NCBI GenBank assembly: GCA_002104985.1 | Contig: MCGO01000176.1 | Span: forward strand, 1 to 64,000 | DNA from: Rhizoclosmatium globosum | Lineage: Eukaryota > Chytridiomycota > Chytridiomycetes > Chytridiales > Chytriomycetaceae | Direction of reading: 5' to 3' | DNA length: 64,000 nucleotides | In this document: piece by piece, positions 22,202-32,620 of the stretch | Numbering within the stretch: the first letter of the stretch is position 1 | How the letters are laid out: each line of letters starts with the position of its first letter | Program-made: the position numbers and the translations under genes | The notes under the pieces: generated by a model | Told to the model about the DNA's origin: nothing | Database searches by the model: none | Seen by the model: the letters and a program-made list of their open reading frames with translations, nothing else

Positions 22202-23161
22202 ATGGCATCAACAACACCAACGTGGGATGTACCCTGGTCGCCCCTGCTCCAATCCTGCCACGCAAACAACTACGATTCCAGTTTACCCTCAGACCGGAAC
22301 ACCCGTGGCGTACCCTTCCTTGCCTCGCTCACATCCATCTCAACGACACCAAAGCTGCAGCCCCTCCCCTTCCTCTCGTTCCTTCCCTCTGACCCACGAG
22401 TCCTTCTCTTTCCCGTCTCAGCCCGGAACCAGGACCTGATCCCGGCCCTAAAACTCACCTCGCAAACCCACGAACTCGCCTGGCACCTTCCCAAAACAAA
22501 CGACCTTTTTATTCTCTCCGGAAAGTGCTTCCTCGTCCCGGCCCCGTCTCTCTCAGGCCGCCTTGGAACGGGTCCAAGAGGGATCGTGATTCCTGTCTCT
22601 GATGGAACAGATGACTTTTGGCAGGACGAACGGGTCGCCCAGTTTAGACGACTCAGTCCTCGTTTTAGAGCAGAGTTTTCTTGGCCGCCAACGGGGGAAC
22701 CTCGTGGGCTTTCTGCTTCTTCGCATCAGGATATTAACACAACACAACAAGCCCTATCAGATATCTCCCTCTCCTCCTCCCCTGTCCCTTCCTCTCCAAC
22801 TACCACCACCGCCTCTGGTCCATCAGCTCCACAATCTTCAACCACTACCACAACATCAAGCCGCTCCAAACCGTTACCCCCCGTCCCAATCCTTCAAGTA
22901 AAACCAAAGTACAGAGCCTCAATCGCTCCAACCCTACACACATTCAAACACACCTCTTTACCCGCGTCTCCCGACGACACCACAGACGAGGAAGTCAAGG
23001 AAGCCGTTGAATTTGCGCTCGAGAACTTTTGTTTGGTTGTGTTTAGGGTGTTGAAGGTGGAGTATGTGAAATATCAGGGGACTGTGGATGGTGTGCCGGA
23101 ACGGAGAGTTTGGACGGCAAATCGGGATGGGAGTTGGTTGGAGGAGGCGTTGAATCCGTGA
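22202..23161 (+). CDS. Alr4036-type FMN-binding (PPOX-like) protein
   Basis: Intronless, 319 residues. The layout follows the fungal/cyanobacterial Alr4036 family of pyridoxamine 5'-phosphate oxidase-like flavin-binding proteins: an N-terminal W-x-x-LL block (WDVPWSPLLQSC), the LASLTSI strand, HELAWHLPKTNDLFILSG and FRAEFSWPP. The C-terminal strand pair is VLKVEYVKYQG ... RRVWTANRDGSW. A Ser/Thr/Pro-rich insertion (about residues 185-240) splits the domain. Such proteins bind FMN in a split-barrel dimer; the substrate is unknown for this branch. Degenerate copies of its 3' end lie directly downstream (23162-23400). Confidence 0.75.
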   Translation: MASTTPTWDVPWSPLLQSCHANNYDSSLPSDRNTRGVPFLASLTSISTTPKLQPLPFLSFLPSDPRVLLFPVSARNQDLIPALKLTSQTHELAWHLPKTNDLFILSGKCFLVPAPSLSGRLGTGPRGIVIPVSDGTDDFWQDERVAQFRRLSPRFRAEFSWPPTGEPRGLSASSHQDINTTQQALSDISLSSSPVPSSPTTTTASGPSAPQSSTTTTTSSRSKPLPPVPILQVKPKYRASIAPTLHTFKHTSLPASPDDTTDEEVKEAVEFALENFCLVVFRVLKVEYVKYQGTVDGVPERRVWTANRDGSWLEEALNP

Positions 23162-23400
23162 TATGAGGACAAGATTGTTATGGTTAAAATGTGGTTAATA
23201 AATAAAAGTTAGAGTCCATCAAGTATATATGTGCTTCGTGTTTGGTGCTGTTTATTTACAGTGGATGGAGTTCTTGTTTGGACGACAAATCAGGATGGTT
23301 GGTTCAGATGGCCTTCAGTTAGGAATCCTTTGAAAGGGATTTGTGTTATTGGAGTCACTGTGGAAATAATAAAATTAGAGTATATCAAGTATGTAAGTCT
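23162..23400 (+). pseudogene. Degenerate copies of the FMN-binding gene 3' end
   Basis: The stretch near 23260-23310 (TVDGVLVWTTNQDGWFRW) matches the parent end (TVDGVPERRVWTANRDGSW). A second fragment at about 23360-23395 (EIIKLEYIKY) matches VLKVEYVKY, and the 23205-23225 DNA also repeats it (AGAGTCCATCAAGTATATA). Order is scrambled relative to the parent, and there is no start codon in frame with both pieces. Confidence 0.55.
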
Positions 23401-23893
23401 TTCGTGTGGTACTGATCAAGAACGCTAAACATTAATAGATTGTGGTACCTAAGGAGGAGTTGAAGAATAGAGAGGAAAGTCTTTTTAAAAGTATTTCTGA
23501 CAAGAGTCTGAGTTACTATGGTTAATAATAGAAGTGCATAGCAAGCATATATTTTGTGCTGTACGGATAGAGTATGGTAAACATGTGGTGAAGTGTTATG
23601 TTTGCACCATGAATCATTAAGTTTTTGAATCAATGGAAAAGCTTGTGTTGCCGTTGATGATTTGTTAACGATGACTAATTCAAATTTGCTAATTTGAATG
23701 CTTTTCAACTATACTCTTTTCTGCTCTCGCTTGATACTTGCAATCGTTGATTATTGTAAAGATTAGCATCACGTTTAGTTTGAACACTAAATAATTGGTC
23801 GGAAAAGCGGCCGGCCGAGTCGTGATTGTGGCTGAGCACGAATTTCCAAGATTGCCAAAGTGCTTTGCAGCTGACCAATATTTACTCAATCAT

Positions 23894-24622
23894 ATGAGCT
23901 CTTTTCCTGGCGAGGACAACCACGCACTGGACGACGGATTACTGATGTCTGCATCTCCAACTGGCTCTGCATTGTCCATAAGGTCATCAGTTGCAGTTGC
24001 AGATCCAATGCGAATAGACTTCCTCATAAGCGACGCCCCAGAACCCCAACCTGCAGCAATAATACCTATTCCGCCCATACCTTCCGCAGCAGAACCACTG
24101 ATAACAGCAACAAGCAGTACAGCTCTCTTCCAACTTCCTTTCCCTCCGACATCACACACAGCCACAAACGCTGCAACAGCTCCAATGCCGATTCCCACTC
24201 ACTCCAACTTCCACAACGCTACAATACCGCATAGAACTAGAACCCGCCAATTACATCTAGCTACAAACTCTCTGCCCCTTCCAACAATTCCGATCTCTTC
24301 TCAGACATTTCAACTCCCCATTCCAGGCTCTCCACAGACCCAACCAATCCCTCATCAGAAGCAAAACAACGCGCAGCCATATCTGAAAACACGCACCCGC
24401 TCTTATACGGCCCCATACTCAGCCCCAACTGCACCTTCAACTGGAACAGTCTCAACTACTACATACTCTGCAACACAAAACGACGGTGGAATCCAAGAGT
24501 TTGGATTCAATGTTGCGGGCCCTCACACAGAGCGAGTGTTCAAGTGTCCTGTGGAAAACTGTGATCGTAGTTTTAGGCGATATCACGATTATATGCGACA
24601 CCTGAAGAGTTTTAAGCATTAA
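23894..24622 (+). CDS. C2H2 zinc-finger protein 2 (single finger)
   Basis: Intronless; the ATG at 23894 gives 242 residues, and an in-frame upstream start (23795) is possible but reads through poorly protein-like sequence. A long Pro/Thr/Ser-rich disordered region contains MRIDFLISDA, related to the MxIxxLLxDD motif of its neighbours. One C-terminal finger, FKCPVENCDRSFRRYHDYMR, ends with HLKSFKH at the last residue. It is preceded by NVAGPHTERV, nearly the same as in the gene at 25123. A probable DNA-binding regulator, paralogous to the genes at 21527 and 25123. Confidence 0.72.
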   Translation: MSSFPGEDNHALDDGLLMSASPTGSALSIRSSVAVADPMRIDFLISDAPEPQPAAIIPIPPIPSAAEPLITATSSTALFQLPFPPTSHTATNAATAPMPIPTHSNFHNATIPHRTRTRQLHLATNSLPLPTIPISSQTFQLPIPGSPQTQPIPHQKQNNAQPYLKTRTRSYTAPYSAPTAPSTGTVSTTTYSATQNDGGIQEFGFNVAGPHTERVFKCPVENCDRSFRRYHDYMRHLKSFKH

Positions 24623-25122
24623 GGAGGTGGAAGAAAAGTCTGTAGATGTGGTATATATGTGGAGAGGGCTGTAAATTAGAAAATAGACAATGTGCCATAA
24701 ATAAGAATTTTTGAACGTGAGTGTTCAGTGGCTGGATCGTTGATCGTTTTAATGTTTTGCAAGAGTGACAAGGAACAGTCAGCATCCCAAAGAGTCGTTG
24801 TCGTCATACTTTGGCAAGATTTCCTGTTATTAAATATTGATGAGAAAATGCCTTTGGGGCTTTGTTTCGCGCAGCCTCTTGAACGGTTATCCGATCTCTT
24901 CAGCCCCATTGACAACTGTGTTTTTGGAGTGCTCGATAACATTGCTACCTAAACACGTTCTTCAATCAAAAACTGATAATTCAAAATGTAAATGTAGAGC
25001 AGTGGCTTAGACACTTCCGCAATGCCGCCGGAGTGGCAGTGCTTCTTTCCACTTTGACAGAAAAAAAATGACAATTCCAATATTTCGTCAGAAAACTATT
25101 ATCAATACACCACTCACACAAC
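24623..25122. other. Intergenic region, no gene recognised
   Basis: Short ORFs on both strands without domain-like content. A GC-richer patch near 25010-25050 (CCGCAATGCCGCCGGAGTGGC) is the only compositional change. Confidence 0.4.
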
Positions 25123-25695
25123 ATGTCCAAGAAGCCAGCTCTCTCCGTCGACCACCTCGTCTTTATAAATCAACGCCGAGATTCTTGCACAAGTGCCTCT
25201 CCGACCATGACTGAACTTCCAAACCCGACAACACCTTTGAATCCAATGAACATTTCGTTTTTACTAGATGATGAAACATCGCAAGAGATCCAGCCGGCAG
25301 AGCAACAAGCACCTGCTGGCGGCCCTCTCCGAAAAACAGGGGTCTTGTACATAAAACCACGTCCAAGATCACGACCCACCTCTAAAAAGACGTCACCTCC
25401 ATGCACAACCGCACAACAAATGAACCAGTTCCGTGCAATCCAAGTCGTAACCTCTAAATCAGCACAGCCACAGTTCACGATCTCCATAAACAATACGCCG
25501 CTGCAAGCACCTCTGCTCCTTCCACCCCTCTCTTCAGCCCTGCGGCAGCATGACCATCCCTCTACGACAGCACGCATCAATGTTGCGGGACCATTTATTG
25601 AAAAAGTATTCAAATGTAGCATTGGAGACTGTAACCGTGACTTTCGGAGGTACCATGACTTGATGAGACATTTGAATTCGTTTACACATCGGTAG
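25123..25695 (+). CDS. C2H2 zinc-finger protein 3 (single finger)
   Basis: Intronless, 190 residues. The N-terminal half contains MNISFLLDDE, the shared motif of this cluster. The C-terminus has one finger, FKCSIGDCNRDFRRYHDLMR, followed by HLNSFTHR and preceded by NVAGPFIEKV. Over the last 37 residues it is close to the gene at 23894, so the two arose by tandem duplication; the rest has diverged freely. Function: likely nuclear regulator, target unknown. Confidence 0.72.
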   Translation: MSKKPALSVDHLVFINQRRDSCTSASPTMTELPNPTTPLNPMNISFLLDDETSQEIQPAEQQAPAGGPLRKTGVLYIKPRPRSRPTSKKTSPPCTTAQQMNQFRAIQVVTSKSAQPQFTISINNTPLQAPLLLPPLSSALRQHDHPSTTARINVAGPFIEKVFKCSIGDCNRDFRRYHDLMRHLNSFTHR

Positions 25696-25901
25696 TCGAT
25701 ATATTTCTTTCTTCGTTCGTAGAAATAAACCTTTGAATTTTGTTATCCCATTTCCATTCGCTGCAAATTGATTTTTTTGAAAGCGACATTCGAAATCGTA
25801 TGAGTCGTGATTGTATAAACTTGTGAAGCTTAACAATCTTAAGAGCAGCATTGGAGAGTTACAGAGCTTTCAAATGCAAAAGGGGGTTCTATTTGTAGCA
25901 A

Positions 25902-25970
25902 AACGCTCTATGTACCAACGACCTTGAGGTTAACAGCCCCACGCTACTACCAGCTGAGCCAACCGAGCGC
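25902..25970 (-). tRNA. Damaged tRNA-Asn(GTT)-like sequence
   Basis: On the minus strand from 25970, GCGCTC can pair with GAGCGT at 25908-25903 as an acceptor stem. A D-arm-like GGCTCAGCTGGTAGTAGC follows, then a 5-bp anticodon stem TGGGG/CCTCA around the 7-nt loop CTGTTAA (anticodon GTT). The T arm starts (AGGTCGTTGG) but its 3' half is missing, so the total is only about 69 nt. This is most likely a tRNA-Asn relic; a real gene with a deletion error in the assembly is possible. Confidence 0.4.
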
Positions 25971-25975
25971 TGATA

Positions 25976-27060
25976 TCTGATTGAACGACGCGTATATGAT
26001 ACCAGGCACTAGTTTTCACCTTAATCTCTCGCCATATGGCTGCAAATGACAACAACGGAAAGATATATGATAAATCTATCCGAAAAGACTGAAACATATA
26101 CCGGATTTTGTACTCGTTTTGTGGAAGAATAGGAAGAAGAACGCCACTGTTTGTTCTGTGTGTACATTGCCATTGTGTAGTGAATACGGGCAACATCCGC
26201 CGGGCGCTTTCCAAGTATGAACGCAATTCGCTGTAGAATTCGTACCGCTTGATACAATGGTGTGGTTGGTGACAGCTCGTTGCGCTAATCTGCGTATAGC
26301 TGAACAGTTGCGGATGTGTCTTTTCTGTTTTCGGTCCTGTTGCGATCTCGGCGGAGGAAGTTTGAGATGTTGGACCAGATTGACATTTGATATAAAATAT
26401 AGAGAAACAGCGATGAAACGACGTTTTGTTCACGAAGTAGAAAGCCCAGAAATTGTACATGATTGGGGTCGGTTGTACGCTCAGTGACGTCTGGTTCCAA
26501 CCAAGTATTTTTTTGGTATCGCCTTTTTCTCCAAGACACATCGCGTTAGTTGCGTTACCCCATAGAATTGGCCAATAGTTTTCGTATCGTTGTGGTACAA
26601 TAATTGTGAAGCAGACGCCAATTGATTGCATGTGTTTGAGGGTAACCGGAATCATTGCGAAGGGGGGAAACACGTATAGTCGCTTAGAGTAATCGAAATC
26701 TTCAGGTGGCTTCCAGGCCAGAAGATTAATGTGAGATGTATTTTCGCAATCGTATCGACTGAAGAAGACGTCGCAACGTTTATTGATGTTTGAAGCCATG
26801 ATTGCGTCAATAGAGAAAGGGCCAAATCGTTGATAAAGAACGTCGAATGCCTTGTCGCTTATACGATAGTCATTGCGCGGGTCCTCTCTGGTAATGTTGT
26901 CCGCGGCGATGTTTTCTGTAGTGGAGAGCCAAAAGAAATGCAGGTATGTAACAGTGTTTTGTGGTACTATTTGCGACTTTTCAAGACCGATGTAGAACCC
27001 ACACATAGAAAAAAAAAATTGTAATTTTCGTTGCCATTGCCGAAGCGGTAAAGGGCGGGA
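25976..27060 (-). mobile_element. Retrotransposon remnant (RT/RNase H end, DIRS or Ty3-like)
   Basis: A minus-strand open frame (27006 to the damaged tRNA) contains GFYIGLEKSQI and YLHFFW, like the end of a reverse transcriptase. It runs directly into STTENIAADNITREDPRNDY and YRISDKAFDVLYQRFGPFSID, then CDVFFSRYDCEN, YVFPPFAMIPVTLKHM and the ENYWPILWG block. The latter order is typical of the segment after RNase H in DIRS/Ngaro and some Ty3 elements (DxFAS, PRFxSR, PPFALI, WWPIL). The close joining of RT to the RNase H end implies an internal deletion. The frame then runs into the tRNA relic. No terminal repeats or integrase/recombinase are seen. Confidence 0.6.
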
Positions 27061-27850
27061 GGTTTTGCGCAGGTTGGGAGAGCTCTCCGATTATTGAATC
27101 ATCATAAAAGATTTGAATAGGAATTCCTAGATTGGGTTAACGATATTGATTCTTTGAGTACAAAACCAATCAACTCCAACGAGATGAGGCTGTTTGTATT
27201 GGAGTTTTTGGTTAAAAACAGGGTTTTATTTTGCTGAGGTTATGCTTACTGGAATGTGAATTATGGTCGACTAATCTGAGCTCTAGTCAAGTCTTCCACA
27301 AGAGCCACTGATTCGTCTGCAGGTTCTCGTACGTCTCCAAAGACAAAAATAATTTGCTGGATTTCTCCTCGATAGTGATGAGGAGCCATTTTTTAAGTAT
27401 TTCCTTCGTTAAAACAGACTACAAATGGATGAGGAAGGCGACACAGACGAAGTATTTGAGATTGTCTGCCCACAGGATAGTCTTTGTTGGAAGTGGTTAG
27501 AAAATTCGCGAAGTCCGTGGTTGTAAATGGAAAGCTGTCGCGTTATTTAACCACTATAAATCTAGTTTGAGTGCCAGCTGGAGATTCTTGGCAGACTCGG
27601 ACCATGTCAATACCAACCTGTTGGAATCAACAACAAACCGTCACTGGACCAACATATCACTCTCTTTCATAAACTTTTGTTGTTGCATTTGCCTTGTCTT
27701 CTATTTCATTCTTCATCAAGATTCATCCCTCGTTTCTTCCATATAAATAATAAACAATAGTGTACATTTATTAATACTGAAATACTGATAAAATCCTGAT
27801 AAATAACGTTATAATATACAATAAGTTAATACATTCAGAACCCAACCCAC
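27061..27850. other. AT-rich intergenic region, no gene recognised
   Basis: Frequent stops in all frames. Possibly more eroded retroelement sequence next to the remnant, but no motif supports that. Confidence 0.4.
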
Positions 27851-29821
27851 CTAAACAACAACAGCACCAGCCCCAACCTCATTCATAACAACACCTCCTC
27901 CCGCAACATTAACAACAGGAACATACCCCATCTTTCCAGCCGCCCACTGTCCAAACCACGCGAAAAACTCAGTCAACCAAATTCTCCCAACCTCAGACAC
28001 AACTTTAACCCCCACAACACCAAACTCACACAAAATGCGCCACCACCCCATCATCACTCCCAAATCCCCACCACTCGCAGAAACAGCAACCACAACAAAC
28101 AACTGCATCAAAAGACTTAACGTCACCGTCCCCGTCACAGAGTTTTGCGCAAGGTTGTCGAGCCATGGTTGTCGTGCAGAGTGATCTGCGAAATAGACGG
28201 CGTCGGGTTTCCGTTCGCGGACCCAGTGGCCAGGCATCTTGACGCGATATCCAACTTTCTTGGGGAGCTCCTTGTGCTTTTTGACGAGGACTTCTGTGTT
28301 GGTGGTTGTGGTTGTGGTGGTTGTAGTAACTTGGGTATCAATGTCAGAAGGTTTTGGGGCAGGTGGCTCTGCGGCTAGAGCAGTAAGAGAAAGAGGAGGT
28401 GATAAGGAAGCAAGAACCGAAGTTCCGGAAACAGGATTGGCGGCGTTCTTTTTCCGACTTGTCATCCGTTTTCGTAAACTCTCGTACCCGAATGACTTGA
28501 TTTCCGATAATAACAACTGGTTCTGCTGGACATCGGGTATTGGGGCAGCAACCTTGTCCGAAACAACAGCAATCACGGACCCACTAGCGACCAACTCAAA
28601 CGCACCAATCGACAACACATCTTCGCCTTTTTCTTTTTTGGTTGCTTCGGCAGCAGGCTGAATCGACGCAGGTACTTGTTGCTTCCTGAGAGTAGAAACC
28701 GATTTCGAAATGTGTCCCAACACAATACCACCTTCTTCCTCTTCTAATTCTTCGACAACTCGTTCCTTGCGTCCGAAACGTCTACCAATTTTGCCGCTCC
28801 CTAGCGTTATGCCTCGCTTTAAATTTGAACCTTCAAGTACGCCGACAGTGGGTGCTGGCGCTGGTTCACTATTCTGGCGGAATTTTGTACGCGCAGGAAC
28901 AAGTGGCCTTGGTCCCATCATTTTCTCCTTCATTCCTTTTGTACCTCCGTTTGGAATCAATGACTCTTCATTCGTTGTGCGCTCTGAGCTGGCATAAGTC
29001 TCAGATGTGACACTGAACCGATCATTTGATTTGCTTGGAGTAGGAGTCGGTCTTATTGTTGAACCCGGAGTAATCAGTGAAGACGACATCATTGACATTG
29101 CAGGGGAAGAGACGATACTCATCGTTTGTGGAGATGTCGTCGCTTTGATGTGAGAAGAGGTGCCTGGGACTGCAGCTAAGGGCTGTATTACTGTAGACGC
29201 AAACATTTTCTTGCTAGGATGGCTGGAAAACTGGATGTCAGGGGTTTGCGCATGAGTTGTCAGAGCTCGAGGGGTAGTTTGTTCTGGGTGGAATTGTTGA
29301 TACATTTCAACATGATCGAGGTGTGATGTTGCCGTTTTGATGCTGTGACAAGCTGTGTCAAGACTACCGCGACGAGGATTATCATGCATGTTGTAGAAAC
29401 CACCAGCCGTTTTGGTGTATATAGTTTCGTCCTCATCTAATGTTGTGGCGATGCTTGGATTATAATGAGCTGCCCGAGGAGGAGTATTGTGCTCTGAATA
29501 AGGCATTGAAGAATACAGCGAGGACGGAGAAGCCCTGTTTGCAAGCTGTTTCGCCTGAGGGGAGGGCGTGCATGGTCGCTCGATATAAGGTTGGACAATA
29601 GTATTGGATCGACGCAACGGGGACGGCGCTGATGGGGAAGGGCTCTTGCTATAAGTAAGAGGAGAGTGCATAGCAGTAACTGGCTCAGAGCGTGGGCCTG
29701 CTGGTCGTTTGATTTGGTGACGAAGGATCCTTGGGTTATCAGCCTTGTCACTGTGGTTTGGTTCTGTAGTGAGCTGTTCATGTTCAACCAAGCAATGCGC
29801 TAACTCGGAGAGTAGTTCCAT
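27851..29821 (-). CDS. Large disordered protein with C-terminal hydrophobic segments
   Basis: Intronless, 656 residues from an ATG at 29821. Residues 1-500 are rich in Ser, Thr, Pro and basic residues, with many SP/TP sites (PSPSAPSPLRR, TPSPQ), fitting a heavily phosphorylated disordered region. A run of ten Thr precedes a basic block (HKELPKKVGYRVKMPGHW). The last 110 residues are hydrophobic and could form two or three membrane helices (GTVTLSLLMQLFVVVAVSA, WWRILCEFGVVGVKVV, IWLTEFFAWFGQWAAG). No family is recognised. The location of the hydrophobic end suggests a membrane-anchored cytosolic tether or regulator. Confidence 0.65.
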   Translation of the reverse strand: MELLSELAHCLVEHEQLTTEPNHSDKADNPRILRHQIKRPAGPRSEPVTAMHSPLTYSKSPSPSAPSPLRRSNTIVQPYIERPCTPSPQAKQLANRASPSSLYSSMPYSEHNTPPRAAHYNPSIATTLDEDETIYTKTAGGFYNMHDNPRRGSLDTACHSIKTATSHLDHVEMYQQFHPEQTTPRALTTHAQTPDIQFSSHPSKKMFASTVIQPLAAVPGTSSHIKATTSPQTMSIVSSPAMSMMSSSLITPGSTIRPTPTPSKSNDRFSVTSETYASSERTTNEESLIPNGGTKGMKEKMMGPRPLVPARTKFRQNSEPAPAPTVGVLEGSNLKRGITLGSGKIGRRFGRKERVVEELEEEEGGIVLGHISKSVSTLRKQQVPASIQPAAEATKKEKGEDVLSIGAFELVASGSVIAVVSDKVAAPIPDVQQNQLLLSEIKSFGYESLRKRMTSRKKNAANPVSGTSVLASLSPPLSLTALAAEPPAPKPSDIDTQVTTTTTTTTTNTEVLVKKHKELPKKVGYRVKMPGHWVRERKPDAVYFADHSARQPWLDNLAQNSVTGTVTLSLLMQLFVVVAVSASGGDLGVMMGWWRILCEFGVVGVKVVSEVGRIWLTEFFAWFGQWAAGKMGYVPVVNVAGGGVVMNEVGAGAVVV

Positions 29822-30181
29822 AGAAGTTATAGTAATAGCGAGCAGAAGTGGGCTTCGACGAGGTACGAGTTGGCGCGAGCTTTTAGTGATTTTGAGTGAG
29901 TGTGTTGAGTGTTGAGTCAGTGGTGGCTGTAGTCACCTTGCTCTTGTTTTGGGAATCAAGACACAAAGGGAATTCTTTCCTAAATGCGCTGGAAGAAACA
30001 TTTTCAAAAAACTTGCACTGGTTTCTTCTTGCAGCTCTGTATTCAAGCGCTCCACCAGCCGTCCAATGACTCAACTGTCACATAAGACACGGTCCTTCGA
30101 TCAATTCATCAGTTTATCCAAGCTTCTCACATCATGCATGCCGTACACGAGATAAGACAGAATCCAAAAAGAAATTGTCAA
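29822..30181. other. Divergent promoter region, no gene recognised
   Basis: Lies between the start codons of the disordered protein (minus) and the seven-helix protein (plus). An in-frame upstream ATG at 30134 would add 16 residues to the latter, but the paralogue at 31369 starts at the position matching 30182. Confidence 0.4.
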
Positions 30182-31254
30182 ATGTCGGACAGCTTAAAGC
30201 ACACTGTCACCGGTCTCGCTTGCGCCTCAGTATTGGCTCTGGGCGTCCTTCCTTTCGCGAAAGCCCTTTTCGAAGGACGATCTTCTCTCTTTCGTCGAGT
30301 TTCTGTAGTTGCGATTGGGTTGGCGGTTTTGTCACATATCCTGACGGTATGGATCGAATCTGTTCCGTTGTGGACCTGCAGTTTGTAAATAATCTAAAGG
30401 TTTTAATTAGTGTGCATCGTATTGGGAAATAACAGAAGAGGATTTGACGTTGGCCGATTATGAAACTGGGACAAGTTTTGCGTCGTCGCCAAAAACATTC
30501 GTTTTGCAGACTGGTGGAATGGCGTTGCTGTTTTTGTCGGAGTATCTTGGTTCGTTCATTCGCGATTCTCGTCCTATCTAATTCTTTGTTTAGTTCTTGG
30601 CCTTCTACTCCACTGCTTCTTCGAATTAACAAATCTCTCTGCTTTCGTGACGATGTTAAAAAAATTAGAGTTATTGATTCTAATTGTTCTTGCATCTGCT
30701 TGGATCACGAGCATTGTTGGATTCATTGTAAATTGGAACAACTCAGATCTGTTTGCCCCTTTCCTTGCCATTGTGTAAGAGAGACATACACCTCCATGCT
30801 CTAACATACGTATAGACCCGTAATAACGATTTTCGTATACGCCGCTGTGGCTTTTTCTACTGGATATTTGGTGGTGAAACATGCCTCCCTTTTGCAAAAG
30901 CATTTTCCGAGCGGAAACGAGTTCCTGATCATTCGCAACCGAGTTTTAGCATCCGCTGTAATGCTAGGCCATGTCAATATTTTGGTCATAGCAGGGTTTG
31001 GTGCTACAGAATGGCTTGATAACGATCCAACGCAAACAGAAGAAGGCGCCTTGTTGGGTGCTATTACAACATTTGTATTTACTCCAGTTGTATTTTGGGT
31101 CACGTTTTATTTCATGTGAGTTTGTTTTCTTCCGTTTTGACACCTTAATCTATTTCGAAGGATGGTTTTGTTGAACGTTTCAGACGCGGATAGAGGTAGT
31201 GTGATCAAGACAGTTGCAACTACATCAAACGAAGCTCTCTTGCATGGAATTTAG
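30182..31254 (+). CDS. Seven-helix membrane protein, tandem paralogue A
   Basis: Five exons (30182-30346, 30411-30549, 30594-30774, 30816-31115, 31161-31254) give 292 residues with about seven hydrophobic segments. It aligns with the next gene over the first three exons: both have an intron after ...LT/FT, then CASYWEITEEDLTLADYET versus CAAYWQIAKESTVADYET, and a phase-1 intron after EYL/QLQ. The shared YWxI...ADYET loop is the best signature. No GPCR family motif (DRY, NPxxY) or transporter signature is recognised. Two introns are short (44 and 41 nt). Function unknown. Confidence 0.68.
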
Positions 31255-31368
31255 TTTTAAGTAAATATTTAGTTGCCTCAAAAGACACCATACCTATTGG
31301 ATGGGACTGGGCGATCCCAAAAAAGAAAAATCCCCATTTCCTTCCTCTGAACCCAACATTTACATCAA

Positions 31369-32337
31369 ATGGGCCTCTCTGACTCTACTGCCGACATCAT
31401 TGTCACTGTGTTGACTGTCGTTTCCATCCTCGCATTGCTCTCCTTGCCATCGCACAAGACGCTCTTGCGTGGCCGTAAGCACATCCACTGTGGACTGTCT
31501 GCAGTCACTCTTGCCATCCTTTCACAGATCTTTACGGTGAGTGTTTGATAAATGCCTTATTGTAGTAGCAACTGATCATTAACATCAAATGTTGGGCCAG
31601 TGTGCAGCTTATTGGCAAATCGCAAAGGAGAGTACTGTCGCTGACTACGAAACGAATGCCACCTTCGACAAGAACAAGTTGACGATTATCCTCGGTGCCA
31701 TTGGTGTGGTTACTTTGTGGATCGCTCAGTTGCAAGGTAAGGCCACGTGCTTGTTTTGTGCAAATTGAGTGAGACAGTGTTTTGAGGCTGACACTTTGAA
31801 CCAGTTGTTGGGCTTCTCATCCACCGCTTTTCTGAGTTCCATCCTATCTCAAAGTCAATTATCCACTCAAAGGTTGTCACTTTTGGCTCCATTGCTTTCT
31901 GGACTGTCGCGATCCTTGTCTCGATTGTTGGCCAGTGCTACTACTGGACAGATGCAAACACCTATGCCACGTTCGCTGCTATTGGTAGTGCTGTCCCGCT
32001 TATCGTTTACATTGGTATCGCCATCTTGTCCACGATTGGAATCAAAAAACACTCTACCCAACTTCAATCCCAGTTCGCCAACGAGGCCTCTTTCGTCGCC
32101 CAAAAGAAGAGAGTTCATAGTGCTGCATTCTTTATGGCTATTTCTCCATTTTTGATTGTTGTGTTCGGGGCCATTACTCTTGCTTTCCAAGTCGGTGTTG
32201 ACAAGTTGACCGAGTCAGCTGTTGCTGGTTTCGCTGCCAGTGCTGTTTCTACTCCAATCATGTTTGGAACTGTTTTCCACTTTGTTCGCGAGTTGGAGGT
32301 TGTGCTGGGTGCCGGCCCAACTACCAAGGGCGTCTGA
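31369..32337 (+). CDS. Seven-helix membrane protein, tandem paralogue B
   Basis: Three exons (31369-31536, 31601-31736, 31805-32337) give 278 residues. Hydrophobic segments: IIVTVLTVVSILALLSL, HCGLSAVTLAILSQIFTC, LTIILGAIGVVTLWIAQ, VVTFGSIAFWTVAILVSIVG, FAAIGSAVPLIVYIGIAIL, AAFFMAISPFLIVVFGAIT and VAGFAASAVSTPIMFGTVF, seven in total. Compared with paralogue A, two downstream introns are absent. A short basic loop (KKHSTQLQSQ) lies between helices 5 and 6. A receptor-like or channel-like topology is possible; no named family is recognised. Confidence 0.7.
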
Positions 32338-32620
32338 GTCTCTGAAATGGACTCATTAATATTCTTTTCTCTTTGATACGTCATTGCGGTTTAATAGTAG
32401 ATTTTTGTCGCCTCATGCTTCTTTTTTCAACGAATCTTCCTATGTACACATCATCGTCGGCAAAATTGCGACCGAGAAAGTGGCGAAACTCTTAATGTTT
32501 GTTTAGCGCAGAATTCAAGTCCGACTCCGCTGTCCGGCGTTGCTCTTGCACCAGCTGTCAAAATTGACACTCCGATTTAAAAACAAAACTCGCTCCAAAT
32601 CACCACAACTGCCGCCGAGA

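Noticed and set aside
23385..23708. 107-codon minus-strand ORF
   Set aside because: AT-rich, low-complexity composition and overlap with degenerate gene fragments.
25170..25622. 150-codon minus-strand ORF over the third zinc-finger gene
   Set aside because: Antisense of the finger gene, no domain.
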